Shown: in pieces, positions 51,696-59,611 of the stretch
How positions within the stretch are numbered: the stretch's first letter is position 1
How the letters are laid out: each line of letters starts with the position of its first letter
Assembly: GCF_038900095.1 (NCBI RefSeq)
Contig: NZ_JBBMQQ010000005.1
Location: 124,001-188,000 of the forward strand
Length of the DNA stretch: 64,000 bases
From: Hoeflea sp038900095
GTDB lineage: Bacteria; Pseudomonadota; Alphaproteobacteria; Rhizobiales; Rhizobiaceae
Direction: 5' to 3'
Made by a program: the position numbers and the translations under genes
The notes under the pieces: model-generated
Seen by the model: the letters and a program-made list of their open reading frames with translations, nothing else
Told to the model about the DNA's origin: nothing
Databases searched by the model: none

Positions 51696-52213
51696 GCGAT
51701 CATGCCCTTGTCGGCCATATCGGGGCCGCGGATGATATCGGAAATGCGGAAGATGGCGGCGAACACGATAAGAACGGTGCCGATCAGCGCCGGGGCGTAA
51801 TATCCCCAGTTGGGCATGCCCATGGCCGGGGTCAGGAATTTGCCGGCCCGCGGCAGGAACGCAGCAAAGCCCCAGAGCGTAAACCCGGCAAAGCTCAGCG
51901 TCGCCAGTTCAGAGGCGACATGCAGGACGCGGCGCGAGACACTGTCCATCATGTCGGGCACGATTGTCACAGCCACCATCAGATGGCGGATCACCAGGCT
52001 TGGTATGGAAAGAAACACCAGGCCGATGCCGCAGAACCGCGCCAGTTCGTCAGCCCAGGGCAGGCCGAGATCGAACATGTTGCGCGCCACCACCTGGACG
52101 GCCACCAGGGCGGCCATCAGGGCAAGCATGCCGATGCTGACACTAATGCTCGCATCGGTCAGCCGCGCCATCACGGCGCGGCTCTTTGTGGTGTGTTGAC
52201 GGGGCATCCCCAT
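51692..52213 (-). CDS. dctQ: TRAP transporter small permease (DctQ)
   Basis: A 173-aa membrane protein with four hydrophobic segments, normal for DctQ. Characteristic are VAVQVVARNMFDLGLPWADE, then LARFCGIGLVFLS. The first methionine is used; a second at residue 15 is possible. It is 17 nt behind the binding-protein gene and overlaps DctM by 4 nt. Confidence 0.92.
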   Translation of the reverse strand: MGMPRQHTTKSRAVMARLTDASISVSIGMLALMAALVAVQVVARNMFDLGLPWADELARFCGIGLVFLSIPSLVIRHLMVAVTIVPDMMDSVSRRVLHVASELATLSFAGFTLWGFAAFLPRAGKFLTPAMGMPNWGYYAPALIGTVLIVFAAIFRISDIIRGPDMADKGMIA

Positions 52214-52230
52214 CCCTCCCGCTGCAACGA

Positions 52231-53268
52231 TCAGTTTACAGCGGCAATCTTGGCATAAAGGTCGCCATACTTCTCGCCAAAGCGTTCGTCGACCAGCGCC
52301 TTGACCGATGTGCGGAATTCCTCGAGCTTGAGGCCTTCGTCCTCGCCGATCACGGTCATGCCGAGCTCGCGCAGTTGATCGGTTTCGCTGCCTTCCTTGT
52401 CGAGGATGGCATTGGTCGCCTTGATCCGGGTCTCTTCTGCAGCGGTGGTAACAGCCTGCTTCTGCTCAGGGGAGAGGCCCTGCCAGGCATCCTCGTTCAT
52501 CACCACCATTTCGGCGTTGGACATGTGGCCGGTCAGCATCAGGTGCGATTGCACGTCATAAAGCTTGACCGAAAGCACCACGTTGACCGGATTTTCCTGG
52601 CCGGCAACGACGCCGGTGGCAAGTGCAGTCGGAACCTCCGACCAGTCAACCGGGACGGCTACGGCGCCCATGCCTTCAACGGCCGTGGTGTAGATCGGGA
52701 ACGGCACGGCGCGGATCTTGACGCCGGCGAGATCGGCAGGCGAGTAGACTGCCTTGTTGGCCGTCAGGTTGCGGCGGCCGAAATAGTGGGCATAGATCAC
52801 GCGCACATTGGCAGCCGCGATCAGGCCTTCATTGAGTTCCTGCATCACCGGCGAATTGACATCGGTGACCTTCAGCAGGTGGTCGACATCGCGGTAGAGA
52901 TAGGGCGTGTCGAGTGCTGCGAACGGTGCGTAGAGCGAGCCGATGCCGCCGGCGGTGTTGTGCGAAAGCGCGATGCTGCCGAGCGAAACGGCTTCAGCCA
53001 GTTCCTGCAGCTTGCCGAGCTGCGAAGCCGGGTACACCTCGACTGCGATGTCGCCACCCGAGGACTTGCCGAGTGCTTCGGCGAACCAGTCTGCCTGGGC
53101 ACCTGCAACCGAGGCCGGTTCATTGTTGTGGCCGTAGCGCAGCGTCAGCGAAGGTGCGGCCTGCGCAGAGCCTGGCAGCAATGCCATGGCGCCTGCGCCA
53201 AGACCCATGCCGAGTGCTGTCCGGCGGGTAATTTCGGTTGAGCGAATGAATGATTTGCGTTCTGTCAT
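52231..53268 (-). CDS. dctP: TRAP transporter solute-binding protein (DctP), Tat-type signal
   Basis: A 345-aa DctP-family protein. The leader contains ITRRTALGMGLGAGAMALL, a twin-arginine signal with probable cleavage after AQA. The conserved Arg for carboxylate binding is probably in LAGVKIRAVPFPIYTTAVEG; further landmarks are LRYGHNNEPASVAGAQADWF and GQENPVNVVLSVKLYDVQSH. The ATG at 53268 follows GGAGG by 5 nt; an upstream frame extension is not supported. First gene of the operon TRAP, VOC, RLP, kinase, and divergent from the LacI gene. Sugar-acid ligands are common for this group. Confidence 0.92.
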   Translation of the reverse strand: MTERKSFIRSTEITRRTALGMGLGAGAMALLPGSAQAAPSLTLRYGHNNEPASVAGAQADWFAEALGKSSGGDIAVEVYPASQLGKLQELAEAVSLGSIALSHNTAGGIGSLYAPFAALDTPYLYRDVDHLLKVTDVNSPVMQELNEGLIAAANVRVIYAHYFGRRNLTANKAVYSPADLAGVKIRAVPFPIYTTAVEGMGAVAVPVDWSEVPTALATGVVAGQENPVNVVLSVKLYDVQSHLMLTGHMSNAEMVVMNEDAWQGLSPEQKQAVTTAAEETRIKATNAILDKEGSETDQLRELGMTVIGEDEGLKLEEFRTSVKALVDERFGEKYGDLYAKIAAVN

Positions 53269-53291
53269 AGTGACCTCCCATGATTTGTTTT

Positions 53292-53308
53292 GAGGTGTAT
53301 GACACCTC
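53292..53308. promoter_or_regulatory. Candidate LacI-family operator in the TRAP/lacI divergent region
   Basis: GAGGTGTATGACACCTC: perfect 7-bp arms around ATG, 24 nt upstream of the dctP start codon. Placement between divergent genes fits a shared operator for the LacI-type protein encoded at 53388-54467; binding is inferred. A central CG, usual for LacI sites, is absent. Confidence 0.55.
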
Positions 53309-53387
53309 GAACAACCTCGTTTTTCCCACAAACACGAAGCTTGACAGGAGGATAGGAATAGATAATTGGTGCGTCAAACTCGATTAA

Positions 53388-54467
53388 ATGATGGTTTTTG
53401 ATGTGTCGAAGCAAGCCCTTCCGGACAGCCGTGCACCCCAGATGACCGACGTCGCCGCTGCCGCCGGCGTGTCGATGGCGACGGTGGACCGTGTCTTGAA
53501 CCGGCGCAAGGGGGTCAAGCAGCGCACGACCCAGCGGGTGCTCAAGGCTGCCCTTGAACTCGGTTTCCTGACCCTCGAGGAATCGGAGCTGATCGCCACG
53601 CCGCGGCCGCCGAACATCGTGTTCCTGTTGCCCGCCGGCGCCAATCCCTATCTGCGCCTGCTCGGCGAGAAACTCCGTGTCCGGGCTGCAGCCAAGGGGC
53701 GCGACGCGCCTTCGATCCGTTGCATTTTCATCGAGAGTTTCAACGCCCGTGCGCTGGCCGCCGCACTTCGCCACCATGCGGCCTGGGCCGACGGCATTGC
53801 CTTCATGGCGATCGACCACCCGGAAGTGCGCGAGGCGGTCGAGGCCGTGACCTTGGCGGGAACCCGGGTCGTGACCATCGTGTCCGACCTGCCGCACCCG
53901 GCGCGGATGGGCTATGTCGGGCTCGACAACCATTCTGCCGGACGCACCGCCGCCATGCTGCTGGCCCGCTTCAGCAAGCGCACCAGCGGCAGCCTGGCGC
54001 TGGTGGCGGGTTCGCGCAACTACCGCACCCATTCCGAGCGCGAAGCCGGCTTTCTGGCACTGCTTGAGGAAATGTACCCGGATCTGCGCGTGGTTGGCGT
54101 GCGCGAGGGGCACGACGACGCCGGCGAGAATTACCGACACGCCATCTCGCTGCTTGAGCAGCATCCCGATCTGATCGGGATCTACAATGTCGGAGGATCC
54201 TCCAACGGCATCGCCCGGGCACTTGTGGAACGCAACAGGGCCAGCGACGTGCTGTTCATCGGCCACGGATTGACCTCCGACACCCGCAAGTTTCTGATCG
54301 ATGGCACCATGGATGCGGTCATCAACAGCAATCCCGACACCATTCTCTCAACCGCGATAAGCCTGCTTTGTGCGCCGCCGGAACAACTTCGGTCCGGTCA
54401 GGCGGGAAGCGGGTTGGGGATGGATATCTTCTTCCGCGAGAATCTGCCGTCCGGAGTTGGCTTCTAG
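53388..54467 (+). CDS. LacI-family transcriptional regulator
   Basis: A 359-aa LacI/GalR regulator. HTH and hinge read MTDVAAAAGVSMATVDRVLN and VKQRTTQRVLKAALELGFL; the periplasmic-binding-protein-like effector domain spans about 75-340 (FLLPAGANPYLRLLGEKL, IGIYNVGGSSNGIARAL). It starts with ATGATG without a strong ribosome site, 119 nt from dctP on the opposite strand. It should control the TRAP-VOC-RLP-kinase operon and may also act on the sugar operons downstream. The effector is probably a sugar acid or its phosphate. Confidence 0.9.
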   Translation: MMVFDVSKQALPDSRAPQMTDVAAAAGVSMATVDRVLNRRKGVKQRTTQRVLKAALELGFLTLEESELIATPRPPNIVFLLPAGANPYLRLLGEKLRVRAAAKGRDAPSIRCIFIESFNARALAAALRHHAAWADGIAFMAIDHPEVREAVEAVTLAGTRVVTIVSDLPHPARMGYVGLDNHSAGRTAAMLLARFSKRTSGSLALVAGSRNYRTHSEREAGFLALLEEMYPDLRVVGVREGHDDAGENYRHAISLLEQHPDLIGIYNVGGSSNGIARALVERNRASDVLFIGHGLTSDTRKFLIDGTMDAVINSNPDTILSTAISLLCAPPEQLRSGQAGSGLGMDIFFRENLPSGVGF

Positions 54468-54528
54468 CGATAAGTCCGCGCGAGCTGCCTGAAGCACTCC
54501 TCGGGCTGCAATCCCTGAAATCCAGGTA

Positions 54529-55980
54529 TCAGCTGCAGGCCCGCCGGATGGCGTCACGCCAGGTGGCGCGGATGGCGCCGGCAGTCTCTGCGGGCATCCA
54601 TGGCTCGTAGCGTTTGCTGCGCGTGTCCGGACGCCACTCCTGTCCGAGCGCCCGGAAAGCCATCGCGGCCGCGCCCAGGGCGCTGACCTCTTCGACCACG
54701 GCGCTTTCCACAGGACGCTGCAGGAAATCCGATTGCAATTGCATCAGAAACGCATTTGACGAGGCTCCGCCGTCTGTTCTCAGGCCGACAAGCCGTTCGC
54801 CGACATCGGACTGCATCGCCTCGAACACGTCAGTGATCTGCATGGCAATGGCTTCGAATGTGGCCCGCGCCACATGCGCCGGTTTGGTGCCGTGGGTCAT
54901 GCCGGCCACTGTGCCTGTCGCATGGTCGTTCCAGTGCGGTGCACCCAGTCCCGACAGGGCCGGAACGAAGGTAACCCCGTTTGCCGAATCCACGGTTTGC
55001 GCAAGATCGGAAAGCTTGCCCGCGTCACCAATCCCCAAGAGGCCCGCGATAAACGCCGCCGCTTGTGCCGAGACCAGAATGTTGCCCTCAAGGGCGTAGG
55101 CCGTGCCGGATTTGTCGGTCCAGGCGATGGTACCTGACAGGCCATGGCTGGAGGCGACCCGCTTCGGGGTCAGCGTCATCAGCGAGGAGCCGGTGCCATA
55201 GGTTGCCTTGACCGTGCCGGGACGGCGGACGCCGTGGCCGTACAGTGCCGCATGGCTGTCTCCCAGCATCGCCATGATGGGGACGCCCGCAGGCAGCGAG
55301 GTCGCTGCGGCAACCGTCTCACCGAACCGGCTGTCGGAAGGCCGTGGATCGGGAAGGCAGGAAGTCGGTGTCCCGAAGATCTCCGCCAGTTCGCGGCTCC
55401 ACTCCAGCGTCTGGGTGTCGAACAACTGCGTGCGCGAGGCATTGGAGTGATCGGTGGCAAAATCCGCCCCGCCGGTGAGGTTCCACAACAGCCAGCTGTC
55501 AACCGTGCCGGTGCGCAACCGGCCCTTGTCGAGCAGGTCCTGCGCTTCCGGCCTGTTCTTCAGGATCCAGGCGAGCTTGGAAGCAGGAAACATCGGGTTG
55601 ATCCCGAGGCCCGTCGCCGCTTCCACGGTTTCATTGTGCCCTGCTGCAATCAGTGCCGCGCATTCGGGCGCTGTGCGGCTGCATTGCCACAAGATCGCCG
55701 GGCCGACGGGCTTGCCGGTTTCCGCATCCCACGCCACGATGGTCTCGCGCTGGTTCGAGATGGCGATCGCGTCGATGCTGCGGCCGCTCATCTGTGCCGC
55801 AACCGCATCGATCACCGATCGTGTGTCGTCCCATATGCCTGTGGCCGATTGTTCGGCCCAACCGGGCTGCGGATACTCCGTACTCGAAGGAGACGAGGCG
55901 TGCGCGTGGATATGACCTCTCTCGTCAACCACCAGGGCCTTGGTGTTCGTGGTTCCCTGATCGATTGCCAGGACAAGCAT
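54529..55980 (-). CDS. FGGY-family carbohydrate kinase (glycerol-kinase-like; possible apulose/ketose kinase)
   Basis: A 483-aa FGGY kinase. Phosphate-1 loop AIDQGTTNTKALVVDERG, GTVDSWLLWNLTGGADFATD, the phosphate-2 region KATYGTGSSLM and the adenosine motif GLRTDGGASSNAFLMQLQSD are evident. The sequence most resembles glycerol kinase, but it stands at the end of an operon with a fucose-isomerase-like protein and a split transketolase. That context suggests phosphorylation of a ketose made by the isomerase, such as D-apulose or another pentulose, before transketolase cleavage. True glycerol kinase cannot be excluded by sequence. The end of the gene converges on the LacI gene with a 61-nt spacer lacking a clear terminator. 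Confidence 0.87.
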   Translation of the reverse strand: MLVLAIDQGTTNTKALVVDERGHIHAHASSPSSTEYPQPGWAEQSATGIWDDTRSVIDAVAAQMSGRSIDAIAISNQRETIVAWDAETGKPVGPAILWQCSRTAPECAALIAAGHNETVEAATGLGINPMFPASKLAWILKNRPEAQDLLDKGRLRTGTVDSWLLWNLTGGADFATDHSNASRTQLFDTQTLEWSRELAEIFGTPTSCLPDPRPSDSRFGETVAAATSLPAGVPIMAMLGDSHAALYGHGVRRPGTVKATYGTGSSLMTLTPKRVASSHGLSGTIAWTDKSGTAYALEGNILVSAQAAAFIAGLLGIGDAGKLSDLAQTVDSANGVTFVPALSGLGAPHWNDHATGTVAGMTHGTKPAHVARATFEAIAMQITDVFEAMQSDVGERLVGLRTDGGASSNAFLMQLQSDFLQRPVESAVVEEVSALGAAAMAFRALGQEWRPDTRSKRYEPWMPAETAGAIRATWRDAIRRACS

Positions 55981-55983
55981 AAA

Positions 55984-56946
55984 TCAGGCTCCCTTGCGGT
56001 TGATGGCAATCCGGGCGGCGCTGGCAATGCCTTCCCGGCTCAAGCCGAATTCCTCGAACAAGCTGGCAACCGATCCCGTCGGCATGAACCCGGGGAATCC
56101 CACTCTCTGAACCGGAACAGGATGGGTTGCCGATGTGCATTCCGCAACGGCGCCGCCAAGCCCGCCGCGATCGAGCGCTTCCTCGACGGTGACGATCGCC
56201 CCGGTTTCTTTTGCCGCGGCCGTCACCGCGTCGCTGTCGAGCGGCGCAATCGTGTGCATGTTGAGAACGCGGGCAGAAATGCCTTCCTCAGACAATGTTT
56301 CCGCCGCCTCTATGGCAAGATGAACCGTTGTCCCGTTGGCGATGATGGTCACATCGCTGCCGGCTCTTTGCAGTTCCGCCTTGCCCGGAGTGAATGCGCG
56401 GTCAGGCAAATCCAGTGTAGGAACCTTCATCCGCGAAAGCCGCAGATAGACCGGCCCCTCGTGGGCTGCGGCCCATTTGACCGCCTCGGCGGTTTCCCAC
56501 GCATCGCAGGGCGCGATCACGGTGATCGGGCCAAGTGCGCGCAACCAGGTGAAATCCTCGATCGAATGATGGGTGGCGCCAAGTTCGCCATAGGCGATGC
56601 CGGATGACTGTCCGACCAGTTTGACGTTGAACCCCGCATAGGCAACATCCGCCTTGATTTGCTCAAGCGCCCGCGCGGTTAGAAAACACGACGCGGCCGA
56701 AACGAACGGAATCCTGCCGCCATTGGCCAGGCCGGCCGCCACGCCGACCATGTTCTGTTCGGCGATCCCGACATTGATCGTGCGATCCGGGAATTTTCCC
56801 TGGAAGCCGCCAAGGTTGGACGAGCCGACAGAATCGTTGACGACGACCACAATTCGCTCATCGGTCGCGGCAAGGCCTTCAAGGGTCTCGGCCCATGCCT
56901 TTCGGCAGTCAAAACCCGGGGCGGTGGTTGCTGCAGCGACAGCCAT
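55984..56946 (-). CDS. Transketolase C-terminal subunit (pyrimidine-binding and C-terminal domains)
   Basis: A 320-aa protein corresponding to the C-terminal half of transketolase. The pyrimidine domain has the conserved Glu in NVGIAEQNMVGVAAGLANGG that activates thiamine diphosphate; SHSIEDF-like HHSIEDFTWLRAL and the C-terminal domain follow. The ATG at 56946 overlaps the stop of the N-terminal subunit gene by one base (TAATG), which rules out the longer frame upstream. Split transketolases are used in some rhizobial sugar pathways, among them apulose-4-phosphate cleavage (AptA/AptB). Confidence 0.88.
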   Translation of the reverse strand: MAVAAATTAPGFDCRKAWAETLEGLAATDERIVVVVNDSVGSSNLGGFQGKFPDRTINVGIAEQNMVGVAAGLANGGRIPFVSAASCFLTARALEQIKADVAYAGFNVKLVGQSSGIAYGELGATHHSIEDFTWLRALGPITVIAPCDAWETAEAVKWAAAHEGPVYLRLSRMKVPTLDLPDRAFTPGKAELQRAGSDVTIIANGTTVHLAIEAAETLSEEGISARVLNMHTIAPLDSDAVTAAAKETGAIVTVEEALDRGGLGGAVAECTSATHPVPVQRVGFPGFMPTGSVASLFEEFGLSREGIASAARIAINRKGA

Positions 56947-57779
56947 TAGACCAGTTCCTTCATTGCTTGAGCGAATTGCTCTGCGTTCGGCACGCCATGG
57001 TGCCATTTCGCCTGATTTTCCATGAACGATACACCCTTGCCCTTGACCGTGTTGGCAATCACGCAGAGCGGTTTCACACGATCACCCACGGGTGCGCCGA
57101 GCGTTTGCAGCAACTGACCGTAGTCATGGCCGTCAATTTCGACAACGTCCCAGCCGAAGGCACGGTACTTGTCATCGAGCGGGTCGAGCCCGTTGGTTTC
57201 TTCGGTCCGTGCGCCCTGCTGCAGGCGGTTGCGGTCAACGATCAGCGTCAGGTTCTTGACCTTGCGGTGGCCTGCGGTCATTGCCGCTTCCCAGTTTGAC
57301 CCTTCCTGTTGCTCGCCGTCGCCGGTGAGCACATAGGTGCGGTAGTCTGCCCCGGTGATCTGGCCGGCAATCGCAATGCCGAGCGCAACGGGAAAACCGT
57401 GGCCAAGTGGCCCGGTGTTGGTTTCAACGCCCGGCAGATACTGGCGGTTCGGGTGGCCGTTGAGCTTCGAGTGGTGGCCCATATAGGTGTCGAGCCAGTC
57501 TTTGGGAAAATATCCCGCAGCAGCCAGTGCCGTGTAGAGCGCACCGGTAGCATGGCCCTTCGACATCACGAACCTGTCCCGGTCAGCCCAGTCGGGTCGC
57601 GCGGTGTCGTAGCGCAGCACGCCGAAATAGAGTGTGGCCAGGACGTCGATTGCCGAGAAATCCCCGCCGAGATGACCAAGCTGCTTGGCGTAGACCATCT
57701 TCATGGCTTGCTGCCGCATCCACAGGGCCTTGTCGCGGATCAGCGCGTCGGAATTATCGGTTTTCAGTGCGTGGGTCAT
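56946..57779 (-). CDS. Transketolase N-terminal subunit (thiamine diphosphate/metal-binding domain)
   Basis: A 277-aa protein equal to the N-terminal third of transketolase. The metal and diphosphate motif is GDGEQQEG (GDG at 153-155) with the distal Asn in IVDRNRLQQ; RDRFVMSKGHATGALYTALA and GPLGHGFPVALG are further hallmarks. It needs the partner encoded directly downstream to form the active site at the subunit interface. It follows the isomerase-like gene by 9 nt. Transfers two-carbon units from a ketose phosphate; the donor is inferred from context. Confidence 0.89.
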   Translation of the reverse strand: MTHALKTDNSDALIRDKALWMRQQAMKMVYAKQLGHLGGDFSAIDVLATLYFGVLRYDTARPDWADRDRFVMSKGHATGALYTALAAAGYFPKDWLDTYMGHHSKLNGHPNRQYLPGVETNTGPLGHGFPVALGIAIAGQITGADYRTYVLTGDGEQQEGSNWEAAMTAGHRKVKNLTLIVDRNRLQQGARTEETNGLDPLDDKYRAFGWDVVEIDGHDYGQLLQTLGAPVGDRVKPLCVIANTVKGKGVSFMENQAKWHHGVPNAEQFAQAMKELV

Positions 57780-57788
57780 ACGCCTGTC

Positions 57789-59255
57789 TCACTTGCGGTT
57801 TGGAAAGAAGAGCTGTGGTTCGGGCGTGCCGTTGTGGTGATAGGAGGGCCATCCGAGATAGCGGGTGATGGCCTCGTTGACGACATCGCCATAATGGCCA
57901 CGCACCATTGCCACGTGGTGCTCGAACCCGTTCTGGGTGACGAACCGCATCAGGTCGCGCAGCCGTTCAACCTTGGTGACGGCAATGCCGCCGTCCATGC
58001 CGAAGGGATCGTCGGTGAATTCCCCTTCGCCCACATAGGCCTTGAGCATGCCGTTGCGGTCATCCGACGAGAGCCGGAAATAGGTCATGTTGCCCGCCTG
58101 CACCTTGCCCTTGACGGCGCCGAAGCACTTCTCGCGGCCAATGACCTCACCGAGCACGTCCAGTTCGCCGATTTCGGGCGTGGTGCCAAGGAAGCTCTTG
58201 GGGAAGTTGCCGCAATGGGTGCAGACGCACTTGTCGACATGGTCGGCGTAATTGTTGTTCCAGTCGAGGATCGCCGCCGGCGCGCTGGAGGCCAGCGTCA
58301 GCGCATACATCGACACCGCGCCCATCACATCGACTTCGCAGGCCGATGGTGCCAGGTCCTCGCCCATCATCGACATGGTCAGGCACGTGGCGCAGCCGAA
58401 ATTGTCCTGAAGCGAGCGCCAGCACTGGATCGCCGAGGCGTCGCATTCGTTCTCCGCAATCCAGCGGTTCACCGCCAGCGTCCATTTCGCCTGCTTGAGC
58501 ACCTGCTCTTCGCGGATATGCTTGGGAATGCGGCCGTAATTGCGGATCCGCTCCAGTCCCGCGACAAGATCGCCGTCTCCATCCTTGATGGCTTCCGCGG
58601 CCCCGATGAGTTCGGACAGGTCGGCCGTCACCACGGTGATCCCGGACTGCTGCAGCAGCTTTTCGGAAAACCGCATGGTCTGGAATGGCGCGGTCCGCGC
58701 GCCAATCGCGCCGACGCGGGCATTCCGCAAACCATAGACGGTTCGGCAAACCCGGGAGAAACGGTCCAGGTCCCCGAGGAATTCATCGCTGTCGATGTCG
58801 CAGGTGTGGTTGGTCGTTTCGGTGAACGGGACGCCGTACTGCCAGAAATTGTTGGCAACCGAGAGCTTGCCGCAAAACGCATCCCGGCGGGAATGCACAT
58901 CCACCTTGTCCAATTCGTCATTGGAAGCCTGAAGCAGGATCGGCACATCGAGTTTGGTGCGGTTGATCAGTTCTGCAATGGCAATCTCGTCGCCGAAATT
59001 GGGCAGGCAGATCACCAGGCCATCGATGTTGTCCCGGTGCTTCTTGAAGTGCTCCGCATACAGCTTGGCATCCGGAATTGACTGGACAGCACCGTTGTCG
59101 GTCGCATCAACAGGCAGGATGACTGCGTCGACGCCAAGTTTTTCCAGTTGCGCCAGCACTTGTGTGCGTGCGTCTATGCATGGAGCCGGACTGAAGAAGG
59201 CGCGACTTCCAATCACCACGCCAAGCGAAATCCTGCGGTTTACAGTCCGTGTCAT
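57789..59255 (-). CDS. L-fucose/L-arabinose isomerase-family protein (possible apiose/aldose isomerase)
   Basis: A 488-aa protein of the fucose/arabinose isomerase superfamily. The N-terminal Rossmann-like part (SLGVVIGSRAFFSP, LVICLPNFGDEIAIAELI), the central part with ECDASAIQCWRS and CLTMSMM, a CEVDVMGAV segment with the probable metal Glu and Asp, and a Cys/His cluster HVDKCVCTHCGNFP are visible. It would convert an aldose to the ketose for the downstream kinase and transketolase. GGAGG lies 5 nt before the ATG. First gene of its operon, divergent from the sugar importer. The substrate, D-apiose or another pentose, is inference. Confidence 0.85.
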   Translation of the reverse strand: MTRTVNRRISLGVVIGSRAFFSPAPCIDARTQVLAQLEKLGVDAVILPVDATDNGAVQSIPDAKLYAEHFKKHRDNIDGLVICLPNFGDEIAIAELINRTKLDVPILLQASNDELDKVDVHSRRDAFCGKLSVANNFWQYGVPFTETTNHTCDIDSDEFLGDLDRFSRVCRTVYGLRNARVGAIGARTAPFQTMRFSEKLLQQSGITVVTADLSELIGAAEAIKDGDGDLVAGLERIRNYGRIPKHIREEQVLKQAKWTLAVNRWIAENECDASAIQCWRSLQDNFGCATCLTMSMMGEDLAPSACEVDVMGAVSMYALTLASSAPAAILDWNNNYADHVDKCVCTHCGNFPKSFLGTTPEIGELDVLGEVIGREKCFGAVKGKVQAGNMTYFRLSSDDRNGMLKAYVGEGEFTDDPFGMDGGIAVTKVERLRDLMRFVTQNGFEHHVAMVRGHYGDVVNEAITRYLGWPSYHHNGTPEPQLFFPNRK

Positions 59256-59611
59256 CTGGTCCTCCCGATACCGTCATGTCGGCGCGAACGTCACCGCTAC
59301 AAGAGAGCGATGACTTTCGTATGTTTTCGAATGGTAACGAATAGTGCGTTTTGAAGCAAGCGATGATGTTGGTAGGCGACTCTTAGGTCCGGGCGATTCT
59401 GCGAGGGGAGTTGCTGTTTTGCATATTAAGGTGCTGTAAATTAATGATAAAAATGGGTTTCGCGTGATTTTCCTGGGTTTTGAATCGGATCGAATCTTCA
59501 GTTAAAAGCGCATCAAACGAAATAAATATTGACAATAACCAAAAATTAATGCCGAATTCCCGCCTAGAAGTTGCGCCCGGAGGGGGTGTGATTTTCAAGG
59601 GAGGTTACATC
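59256..59611. other. Divergent regulatory region between isomerase and sugar-importer operons
   Basis: 356 nt without a supported gene, markedly AT-richer than the surroundings between about 59400 and 59560. It holds the phased TTTCG/CGAAT array (59315-59342), a TTGACA hexamer at 59529-59534 that could be the -35 box of the importer promoter (no good -10 at standard spacing), and the GGGAGG ribosome site of the binding-protein gene. No regulator gene lies beside it within the window. Confidence 0.6.
59315..59342. promoter_or_regulatory. Phased TTTCG/CGAAT operator array (DeoR/GlpR-like)
   Basis: TTTCG occurs at 59315-59319 and 59325-59329; CGAAT occurs at 59328-59332 and 59338-59342. Each pair is spaced exactly 10 bp, one helical turn, and TTCG and CGAA are inverted to each other. 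TTCG/CGAA-type sites are typical of DeoR/GlpR regulators. The site lies 60-87 nt upstream of the isomerase gene. Confidence 0.5.

Noticed and set aside
54468..54528. Possible terminator between the convergent LacI and FGGY kinase genes
   Set aside because: Only short, interrupted complementarity and no T-run on either strand.
57309..59081. A 590-codon open frame on the + strand opposite the transketolase and isomerase genes
   Set aside because: Antisense shadow of two well-supported genes; no ribosome site or family motif.
59480..59611. N-terminal extension of the ribose-type binding protein
   Set aside because: It runs through the AT-rich promoter region and would bury the signal peptide; the ATG at 59612 has a strong ribosome site.
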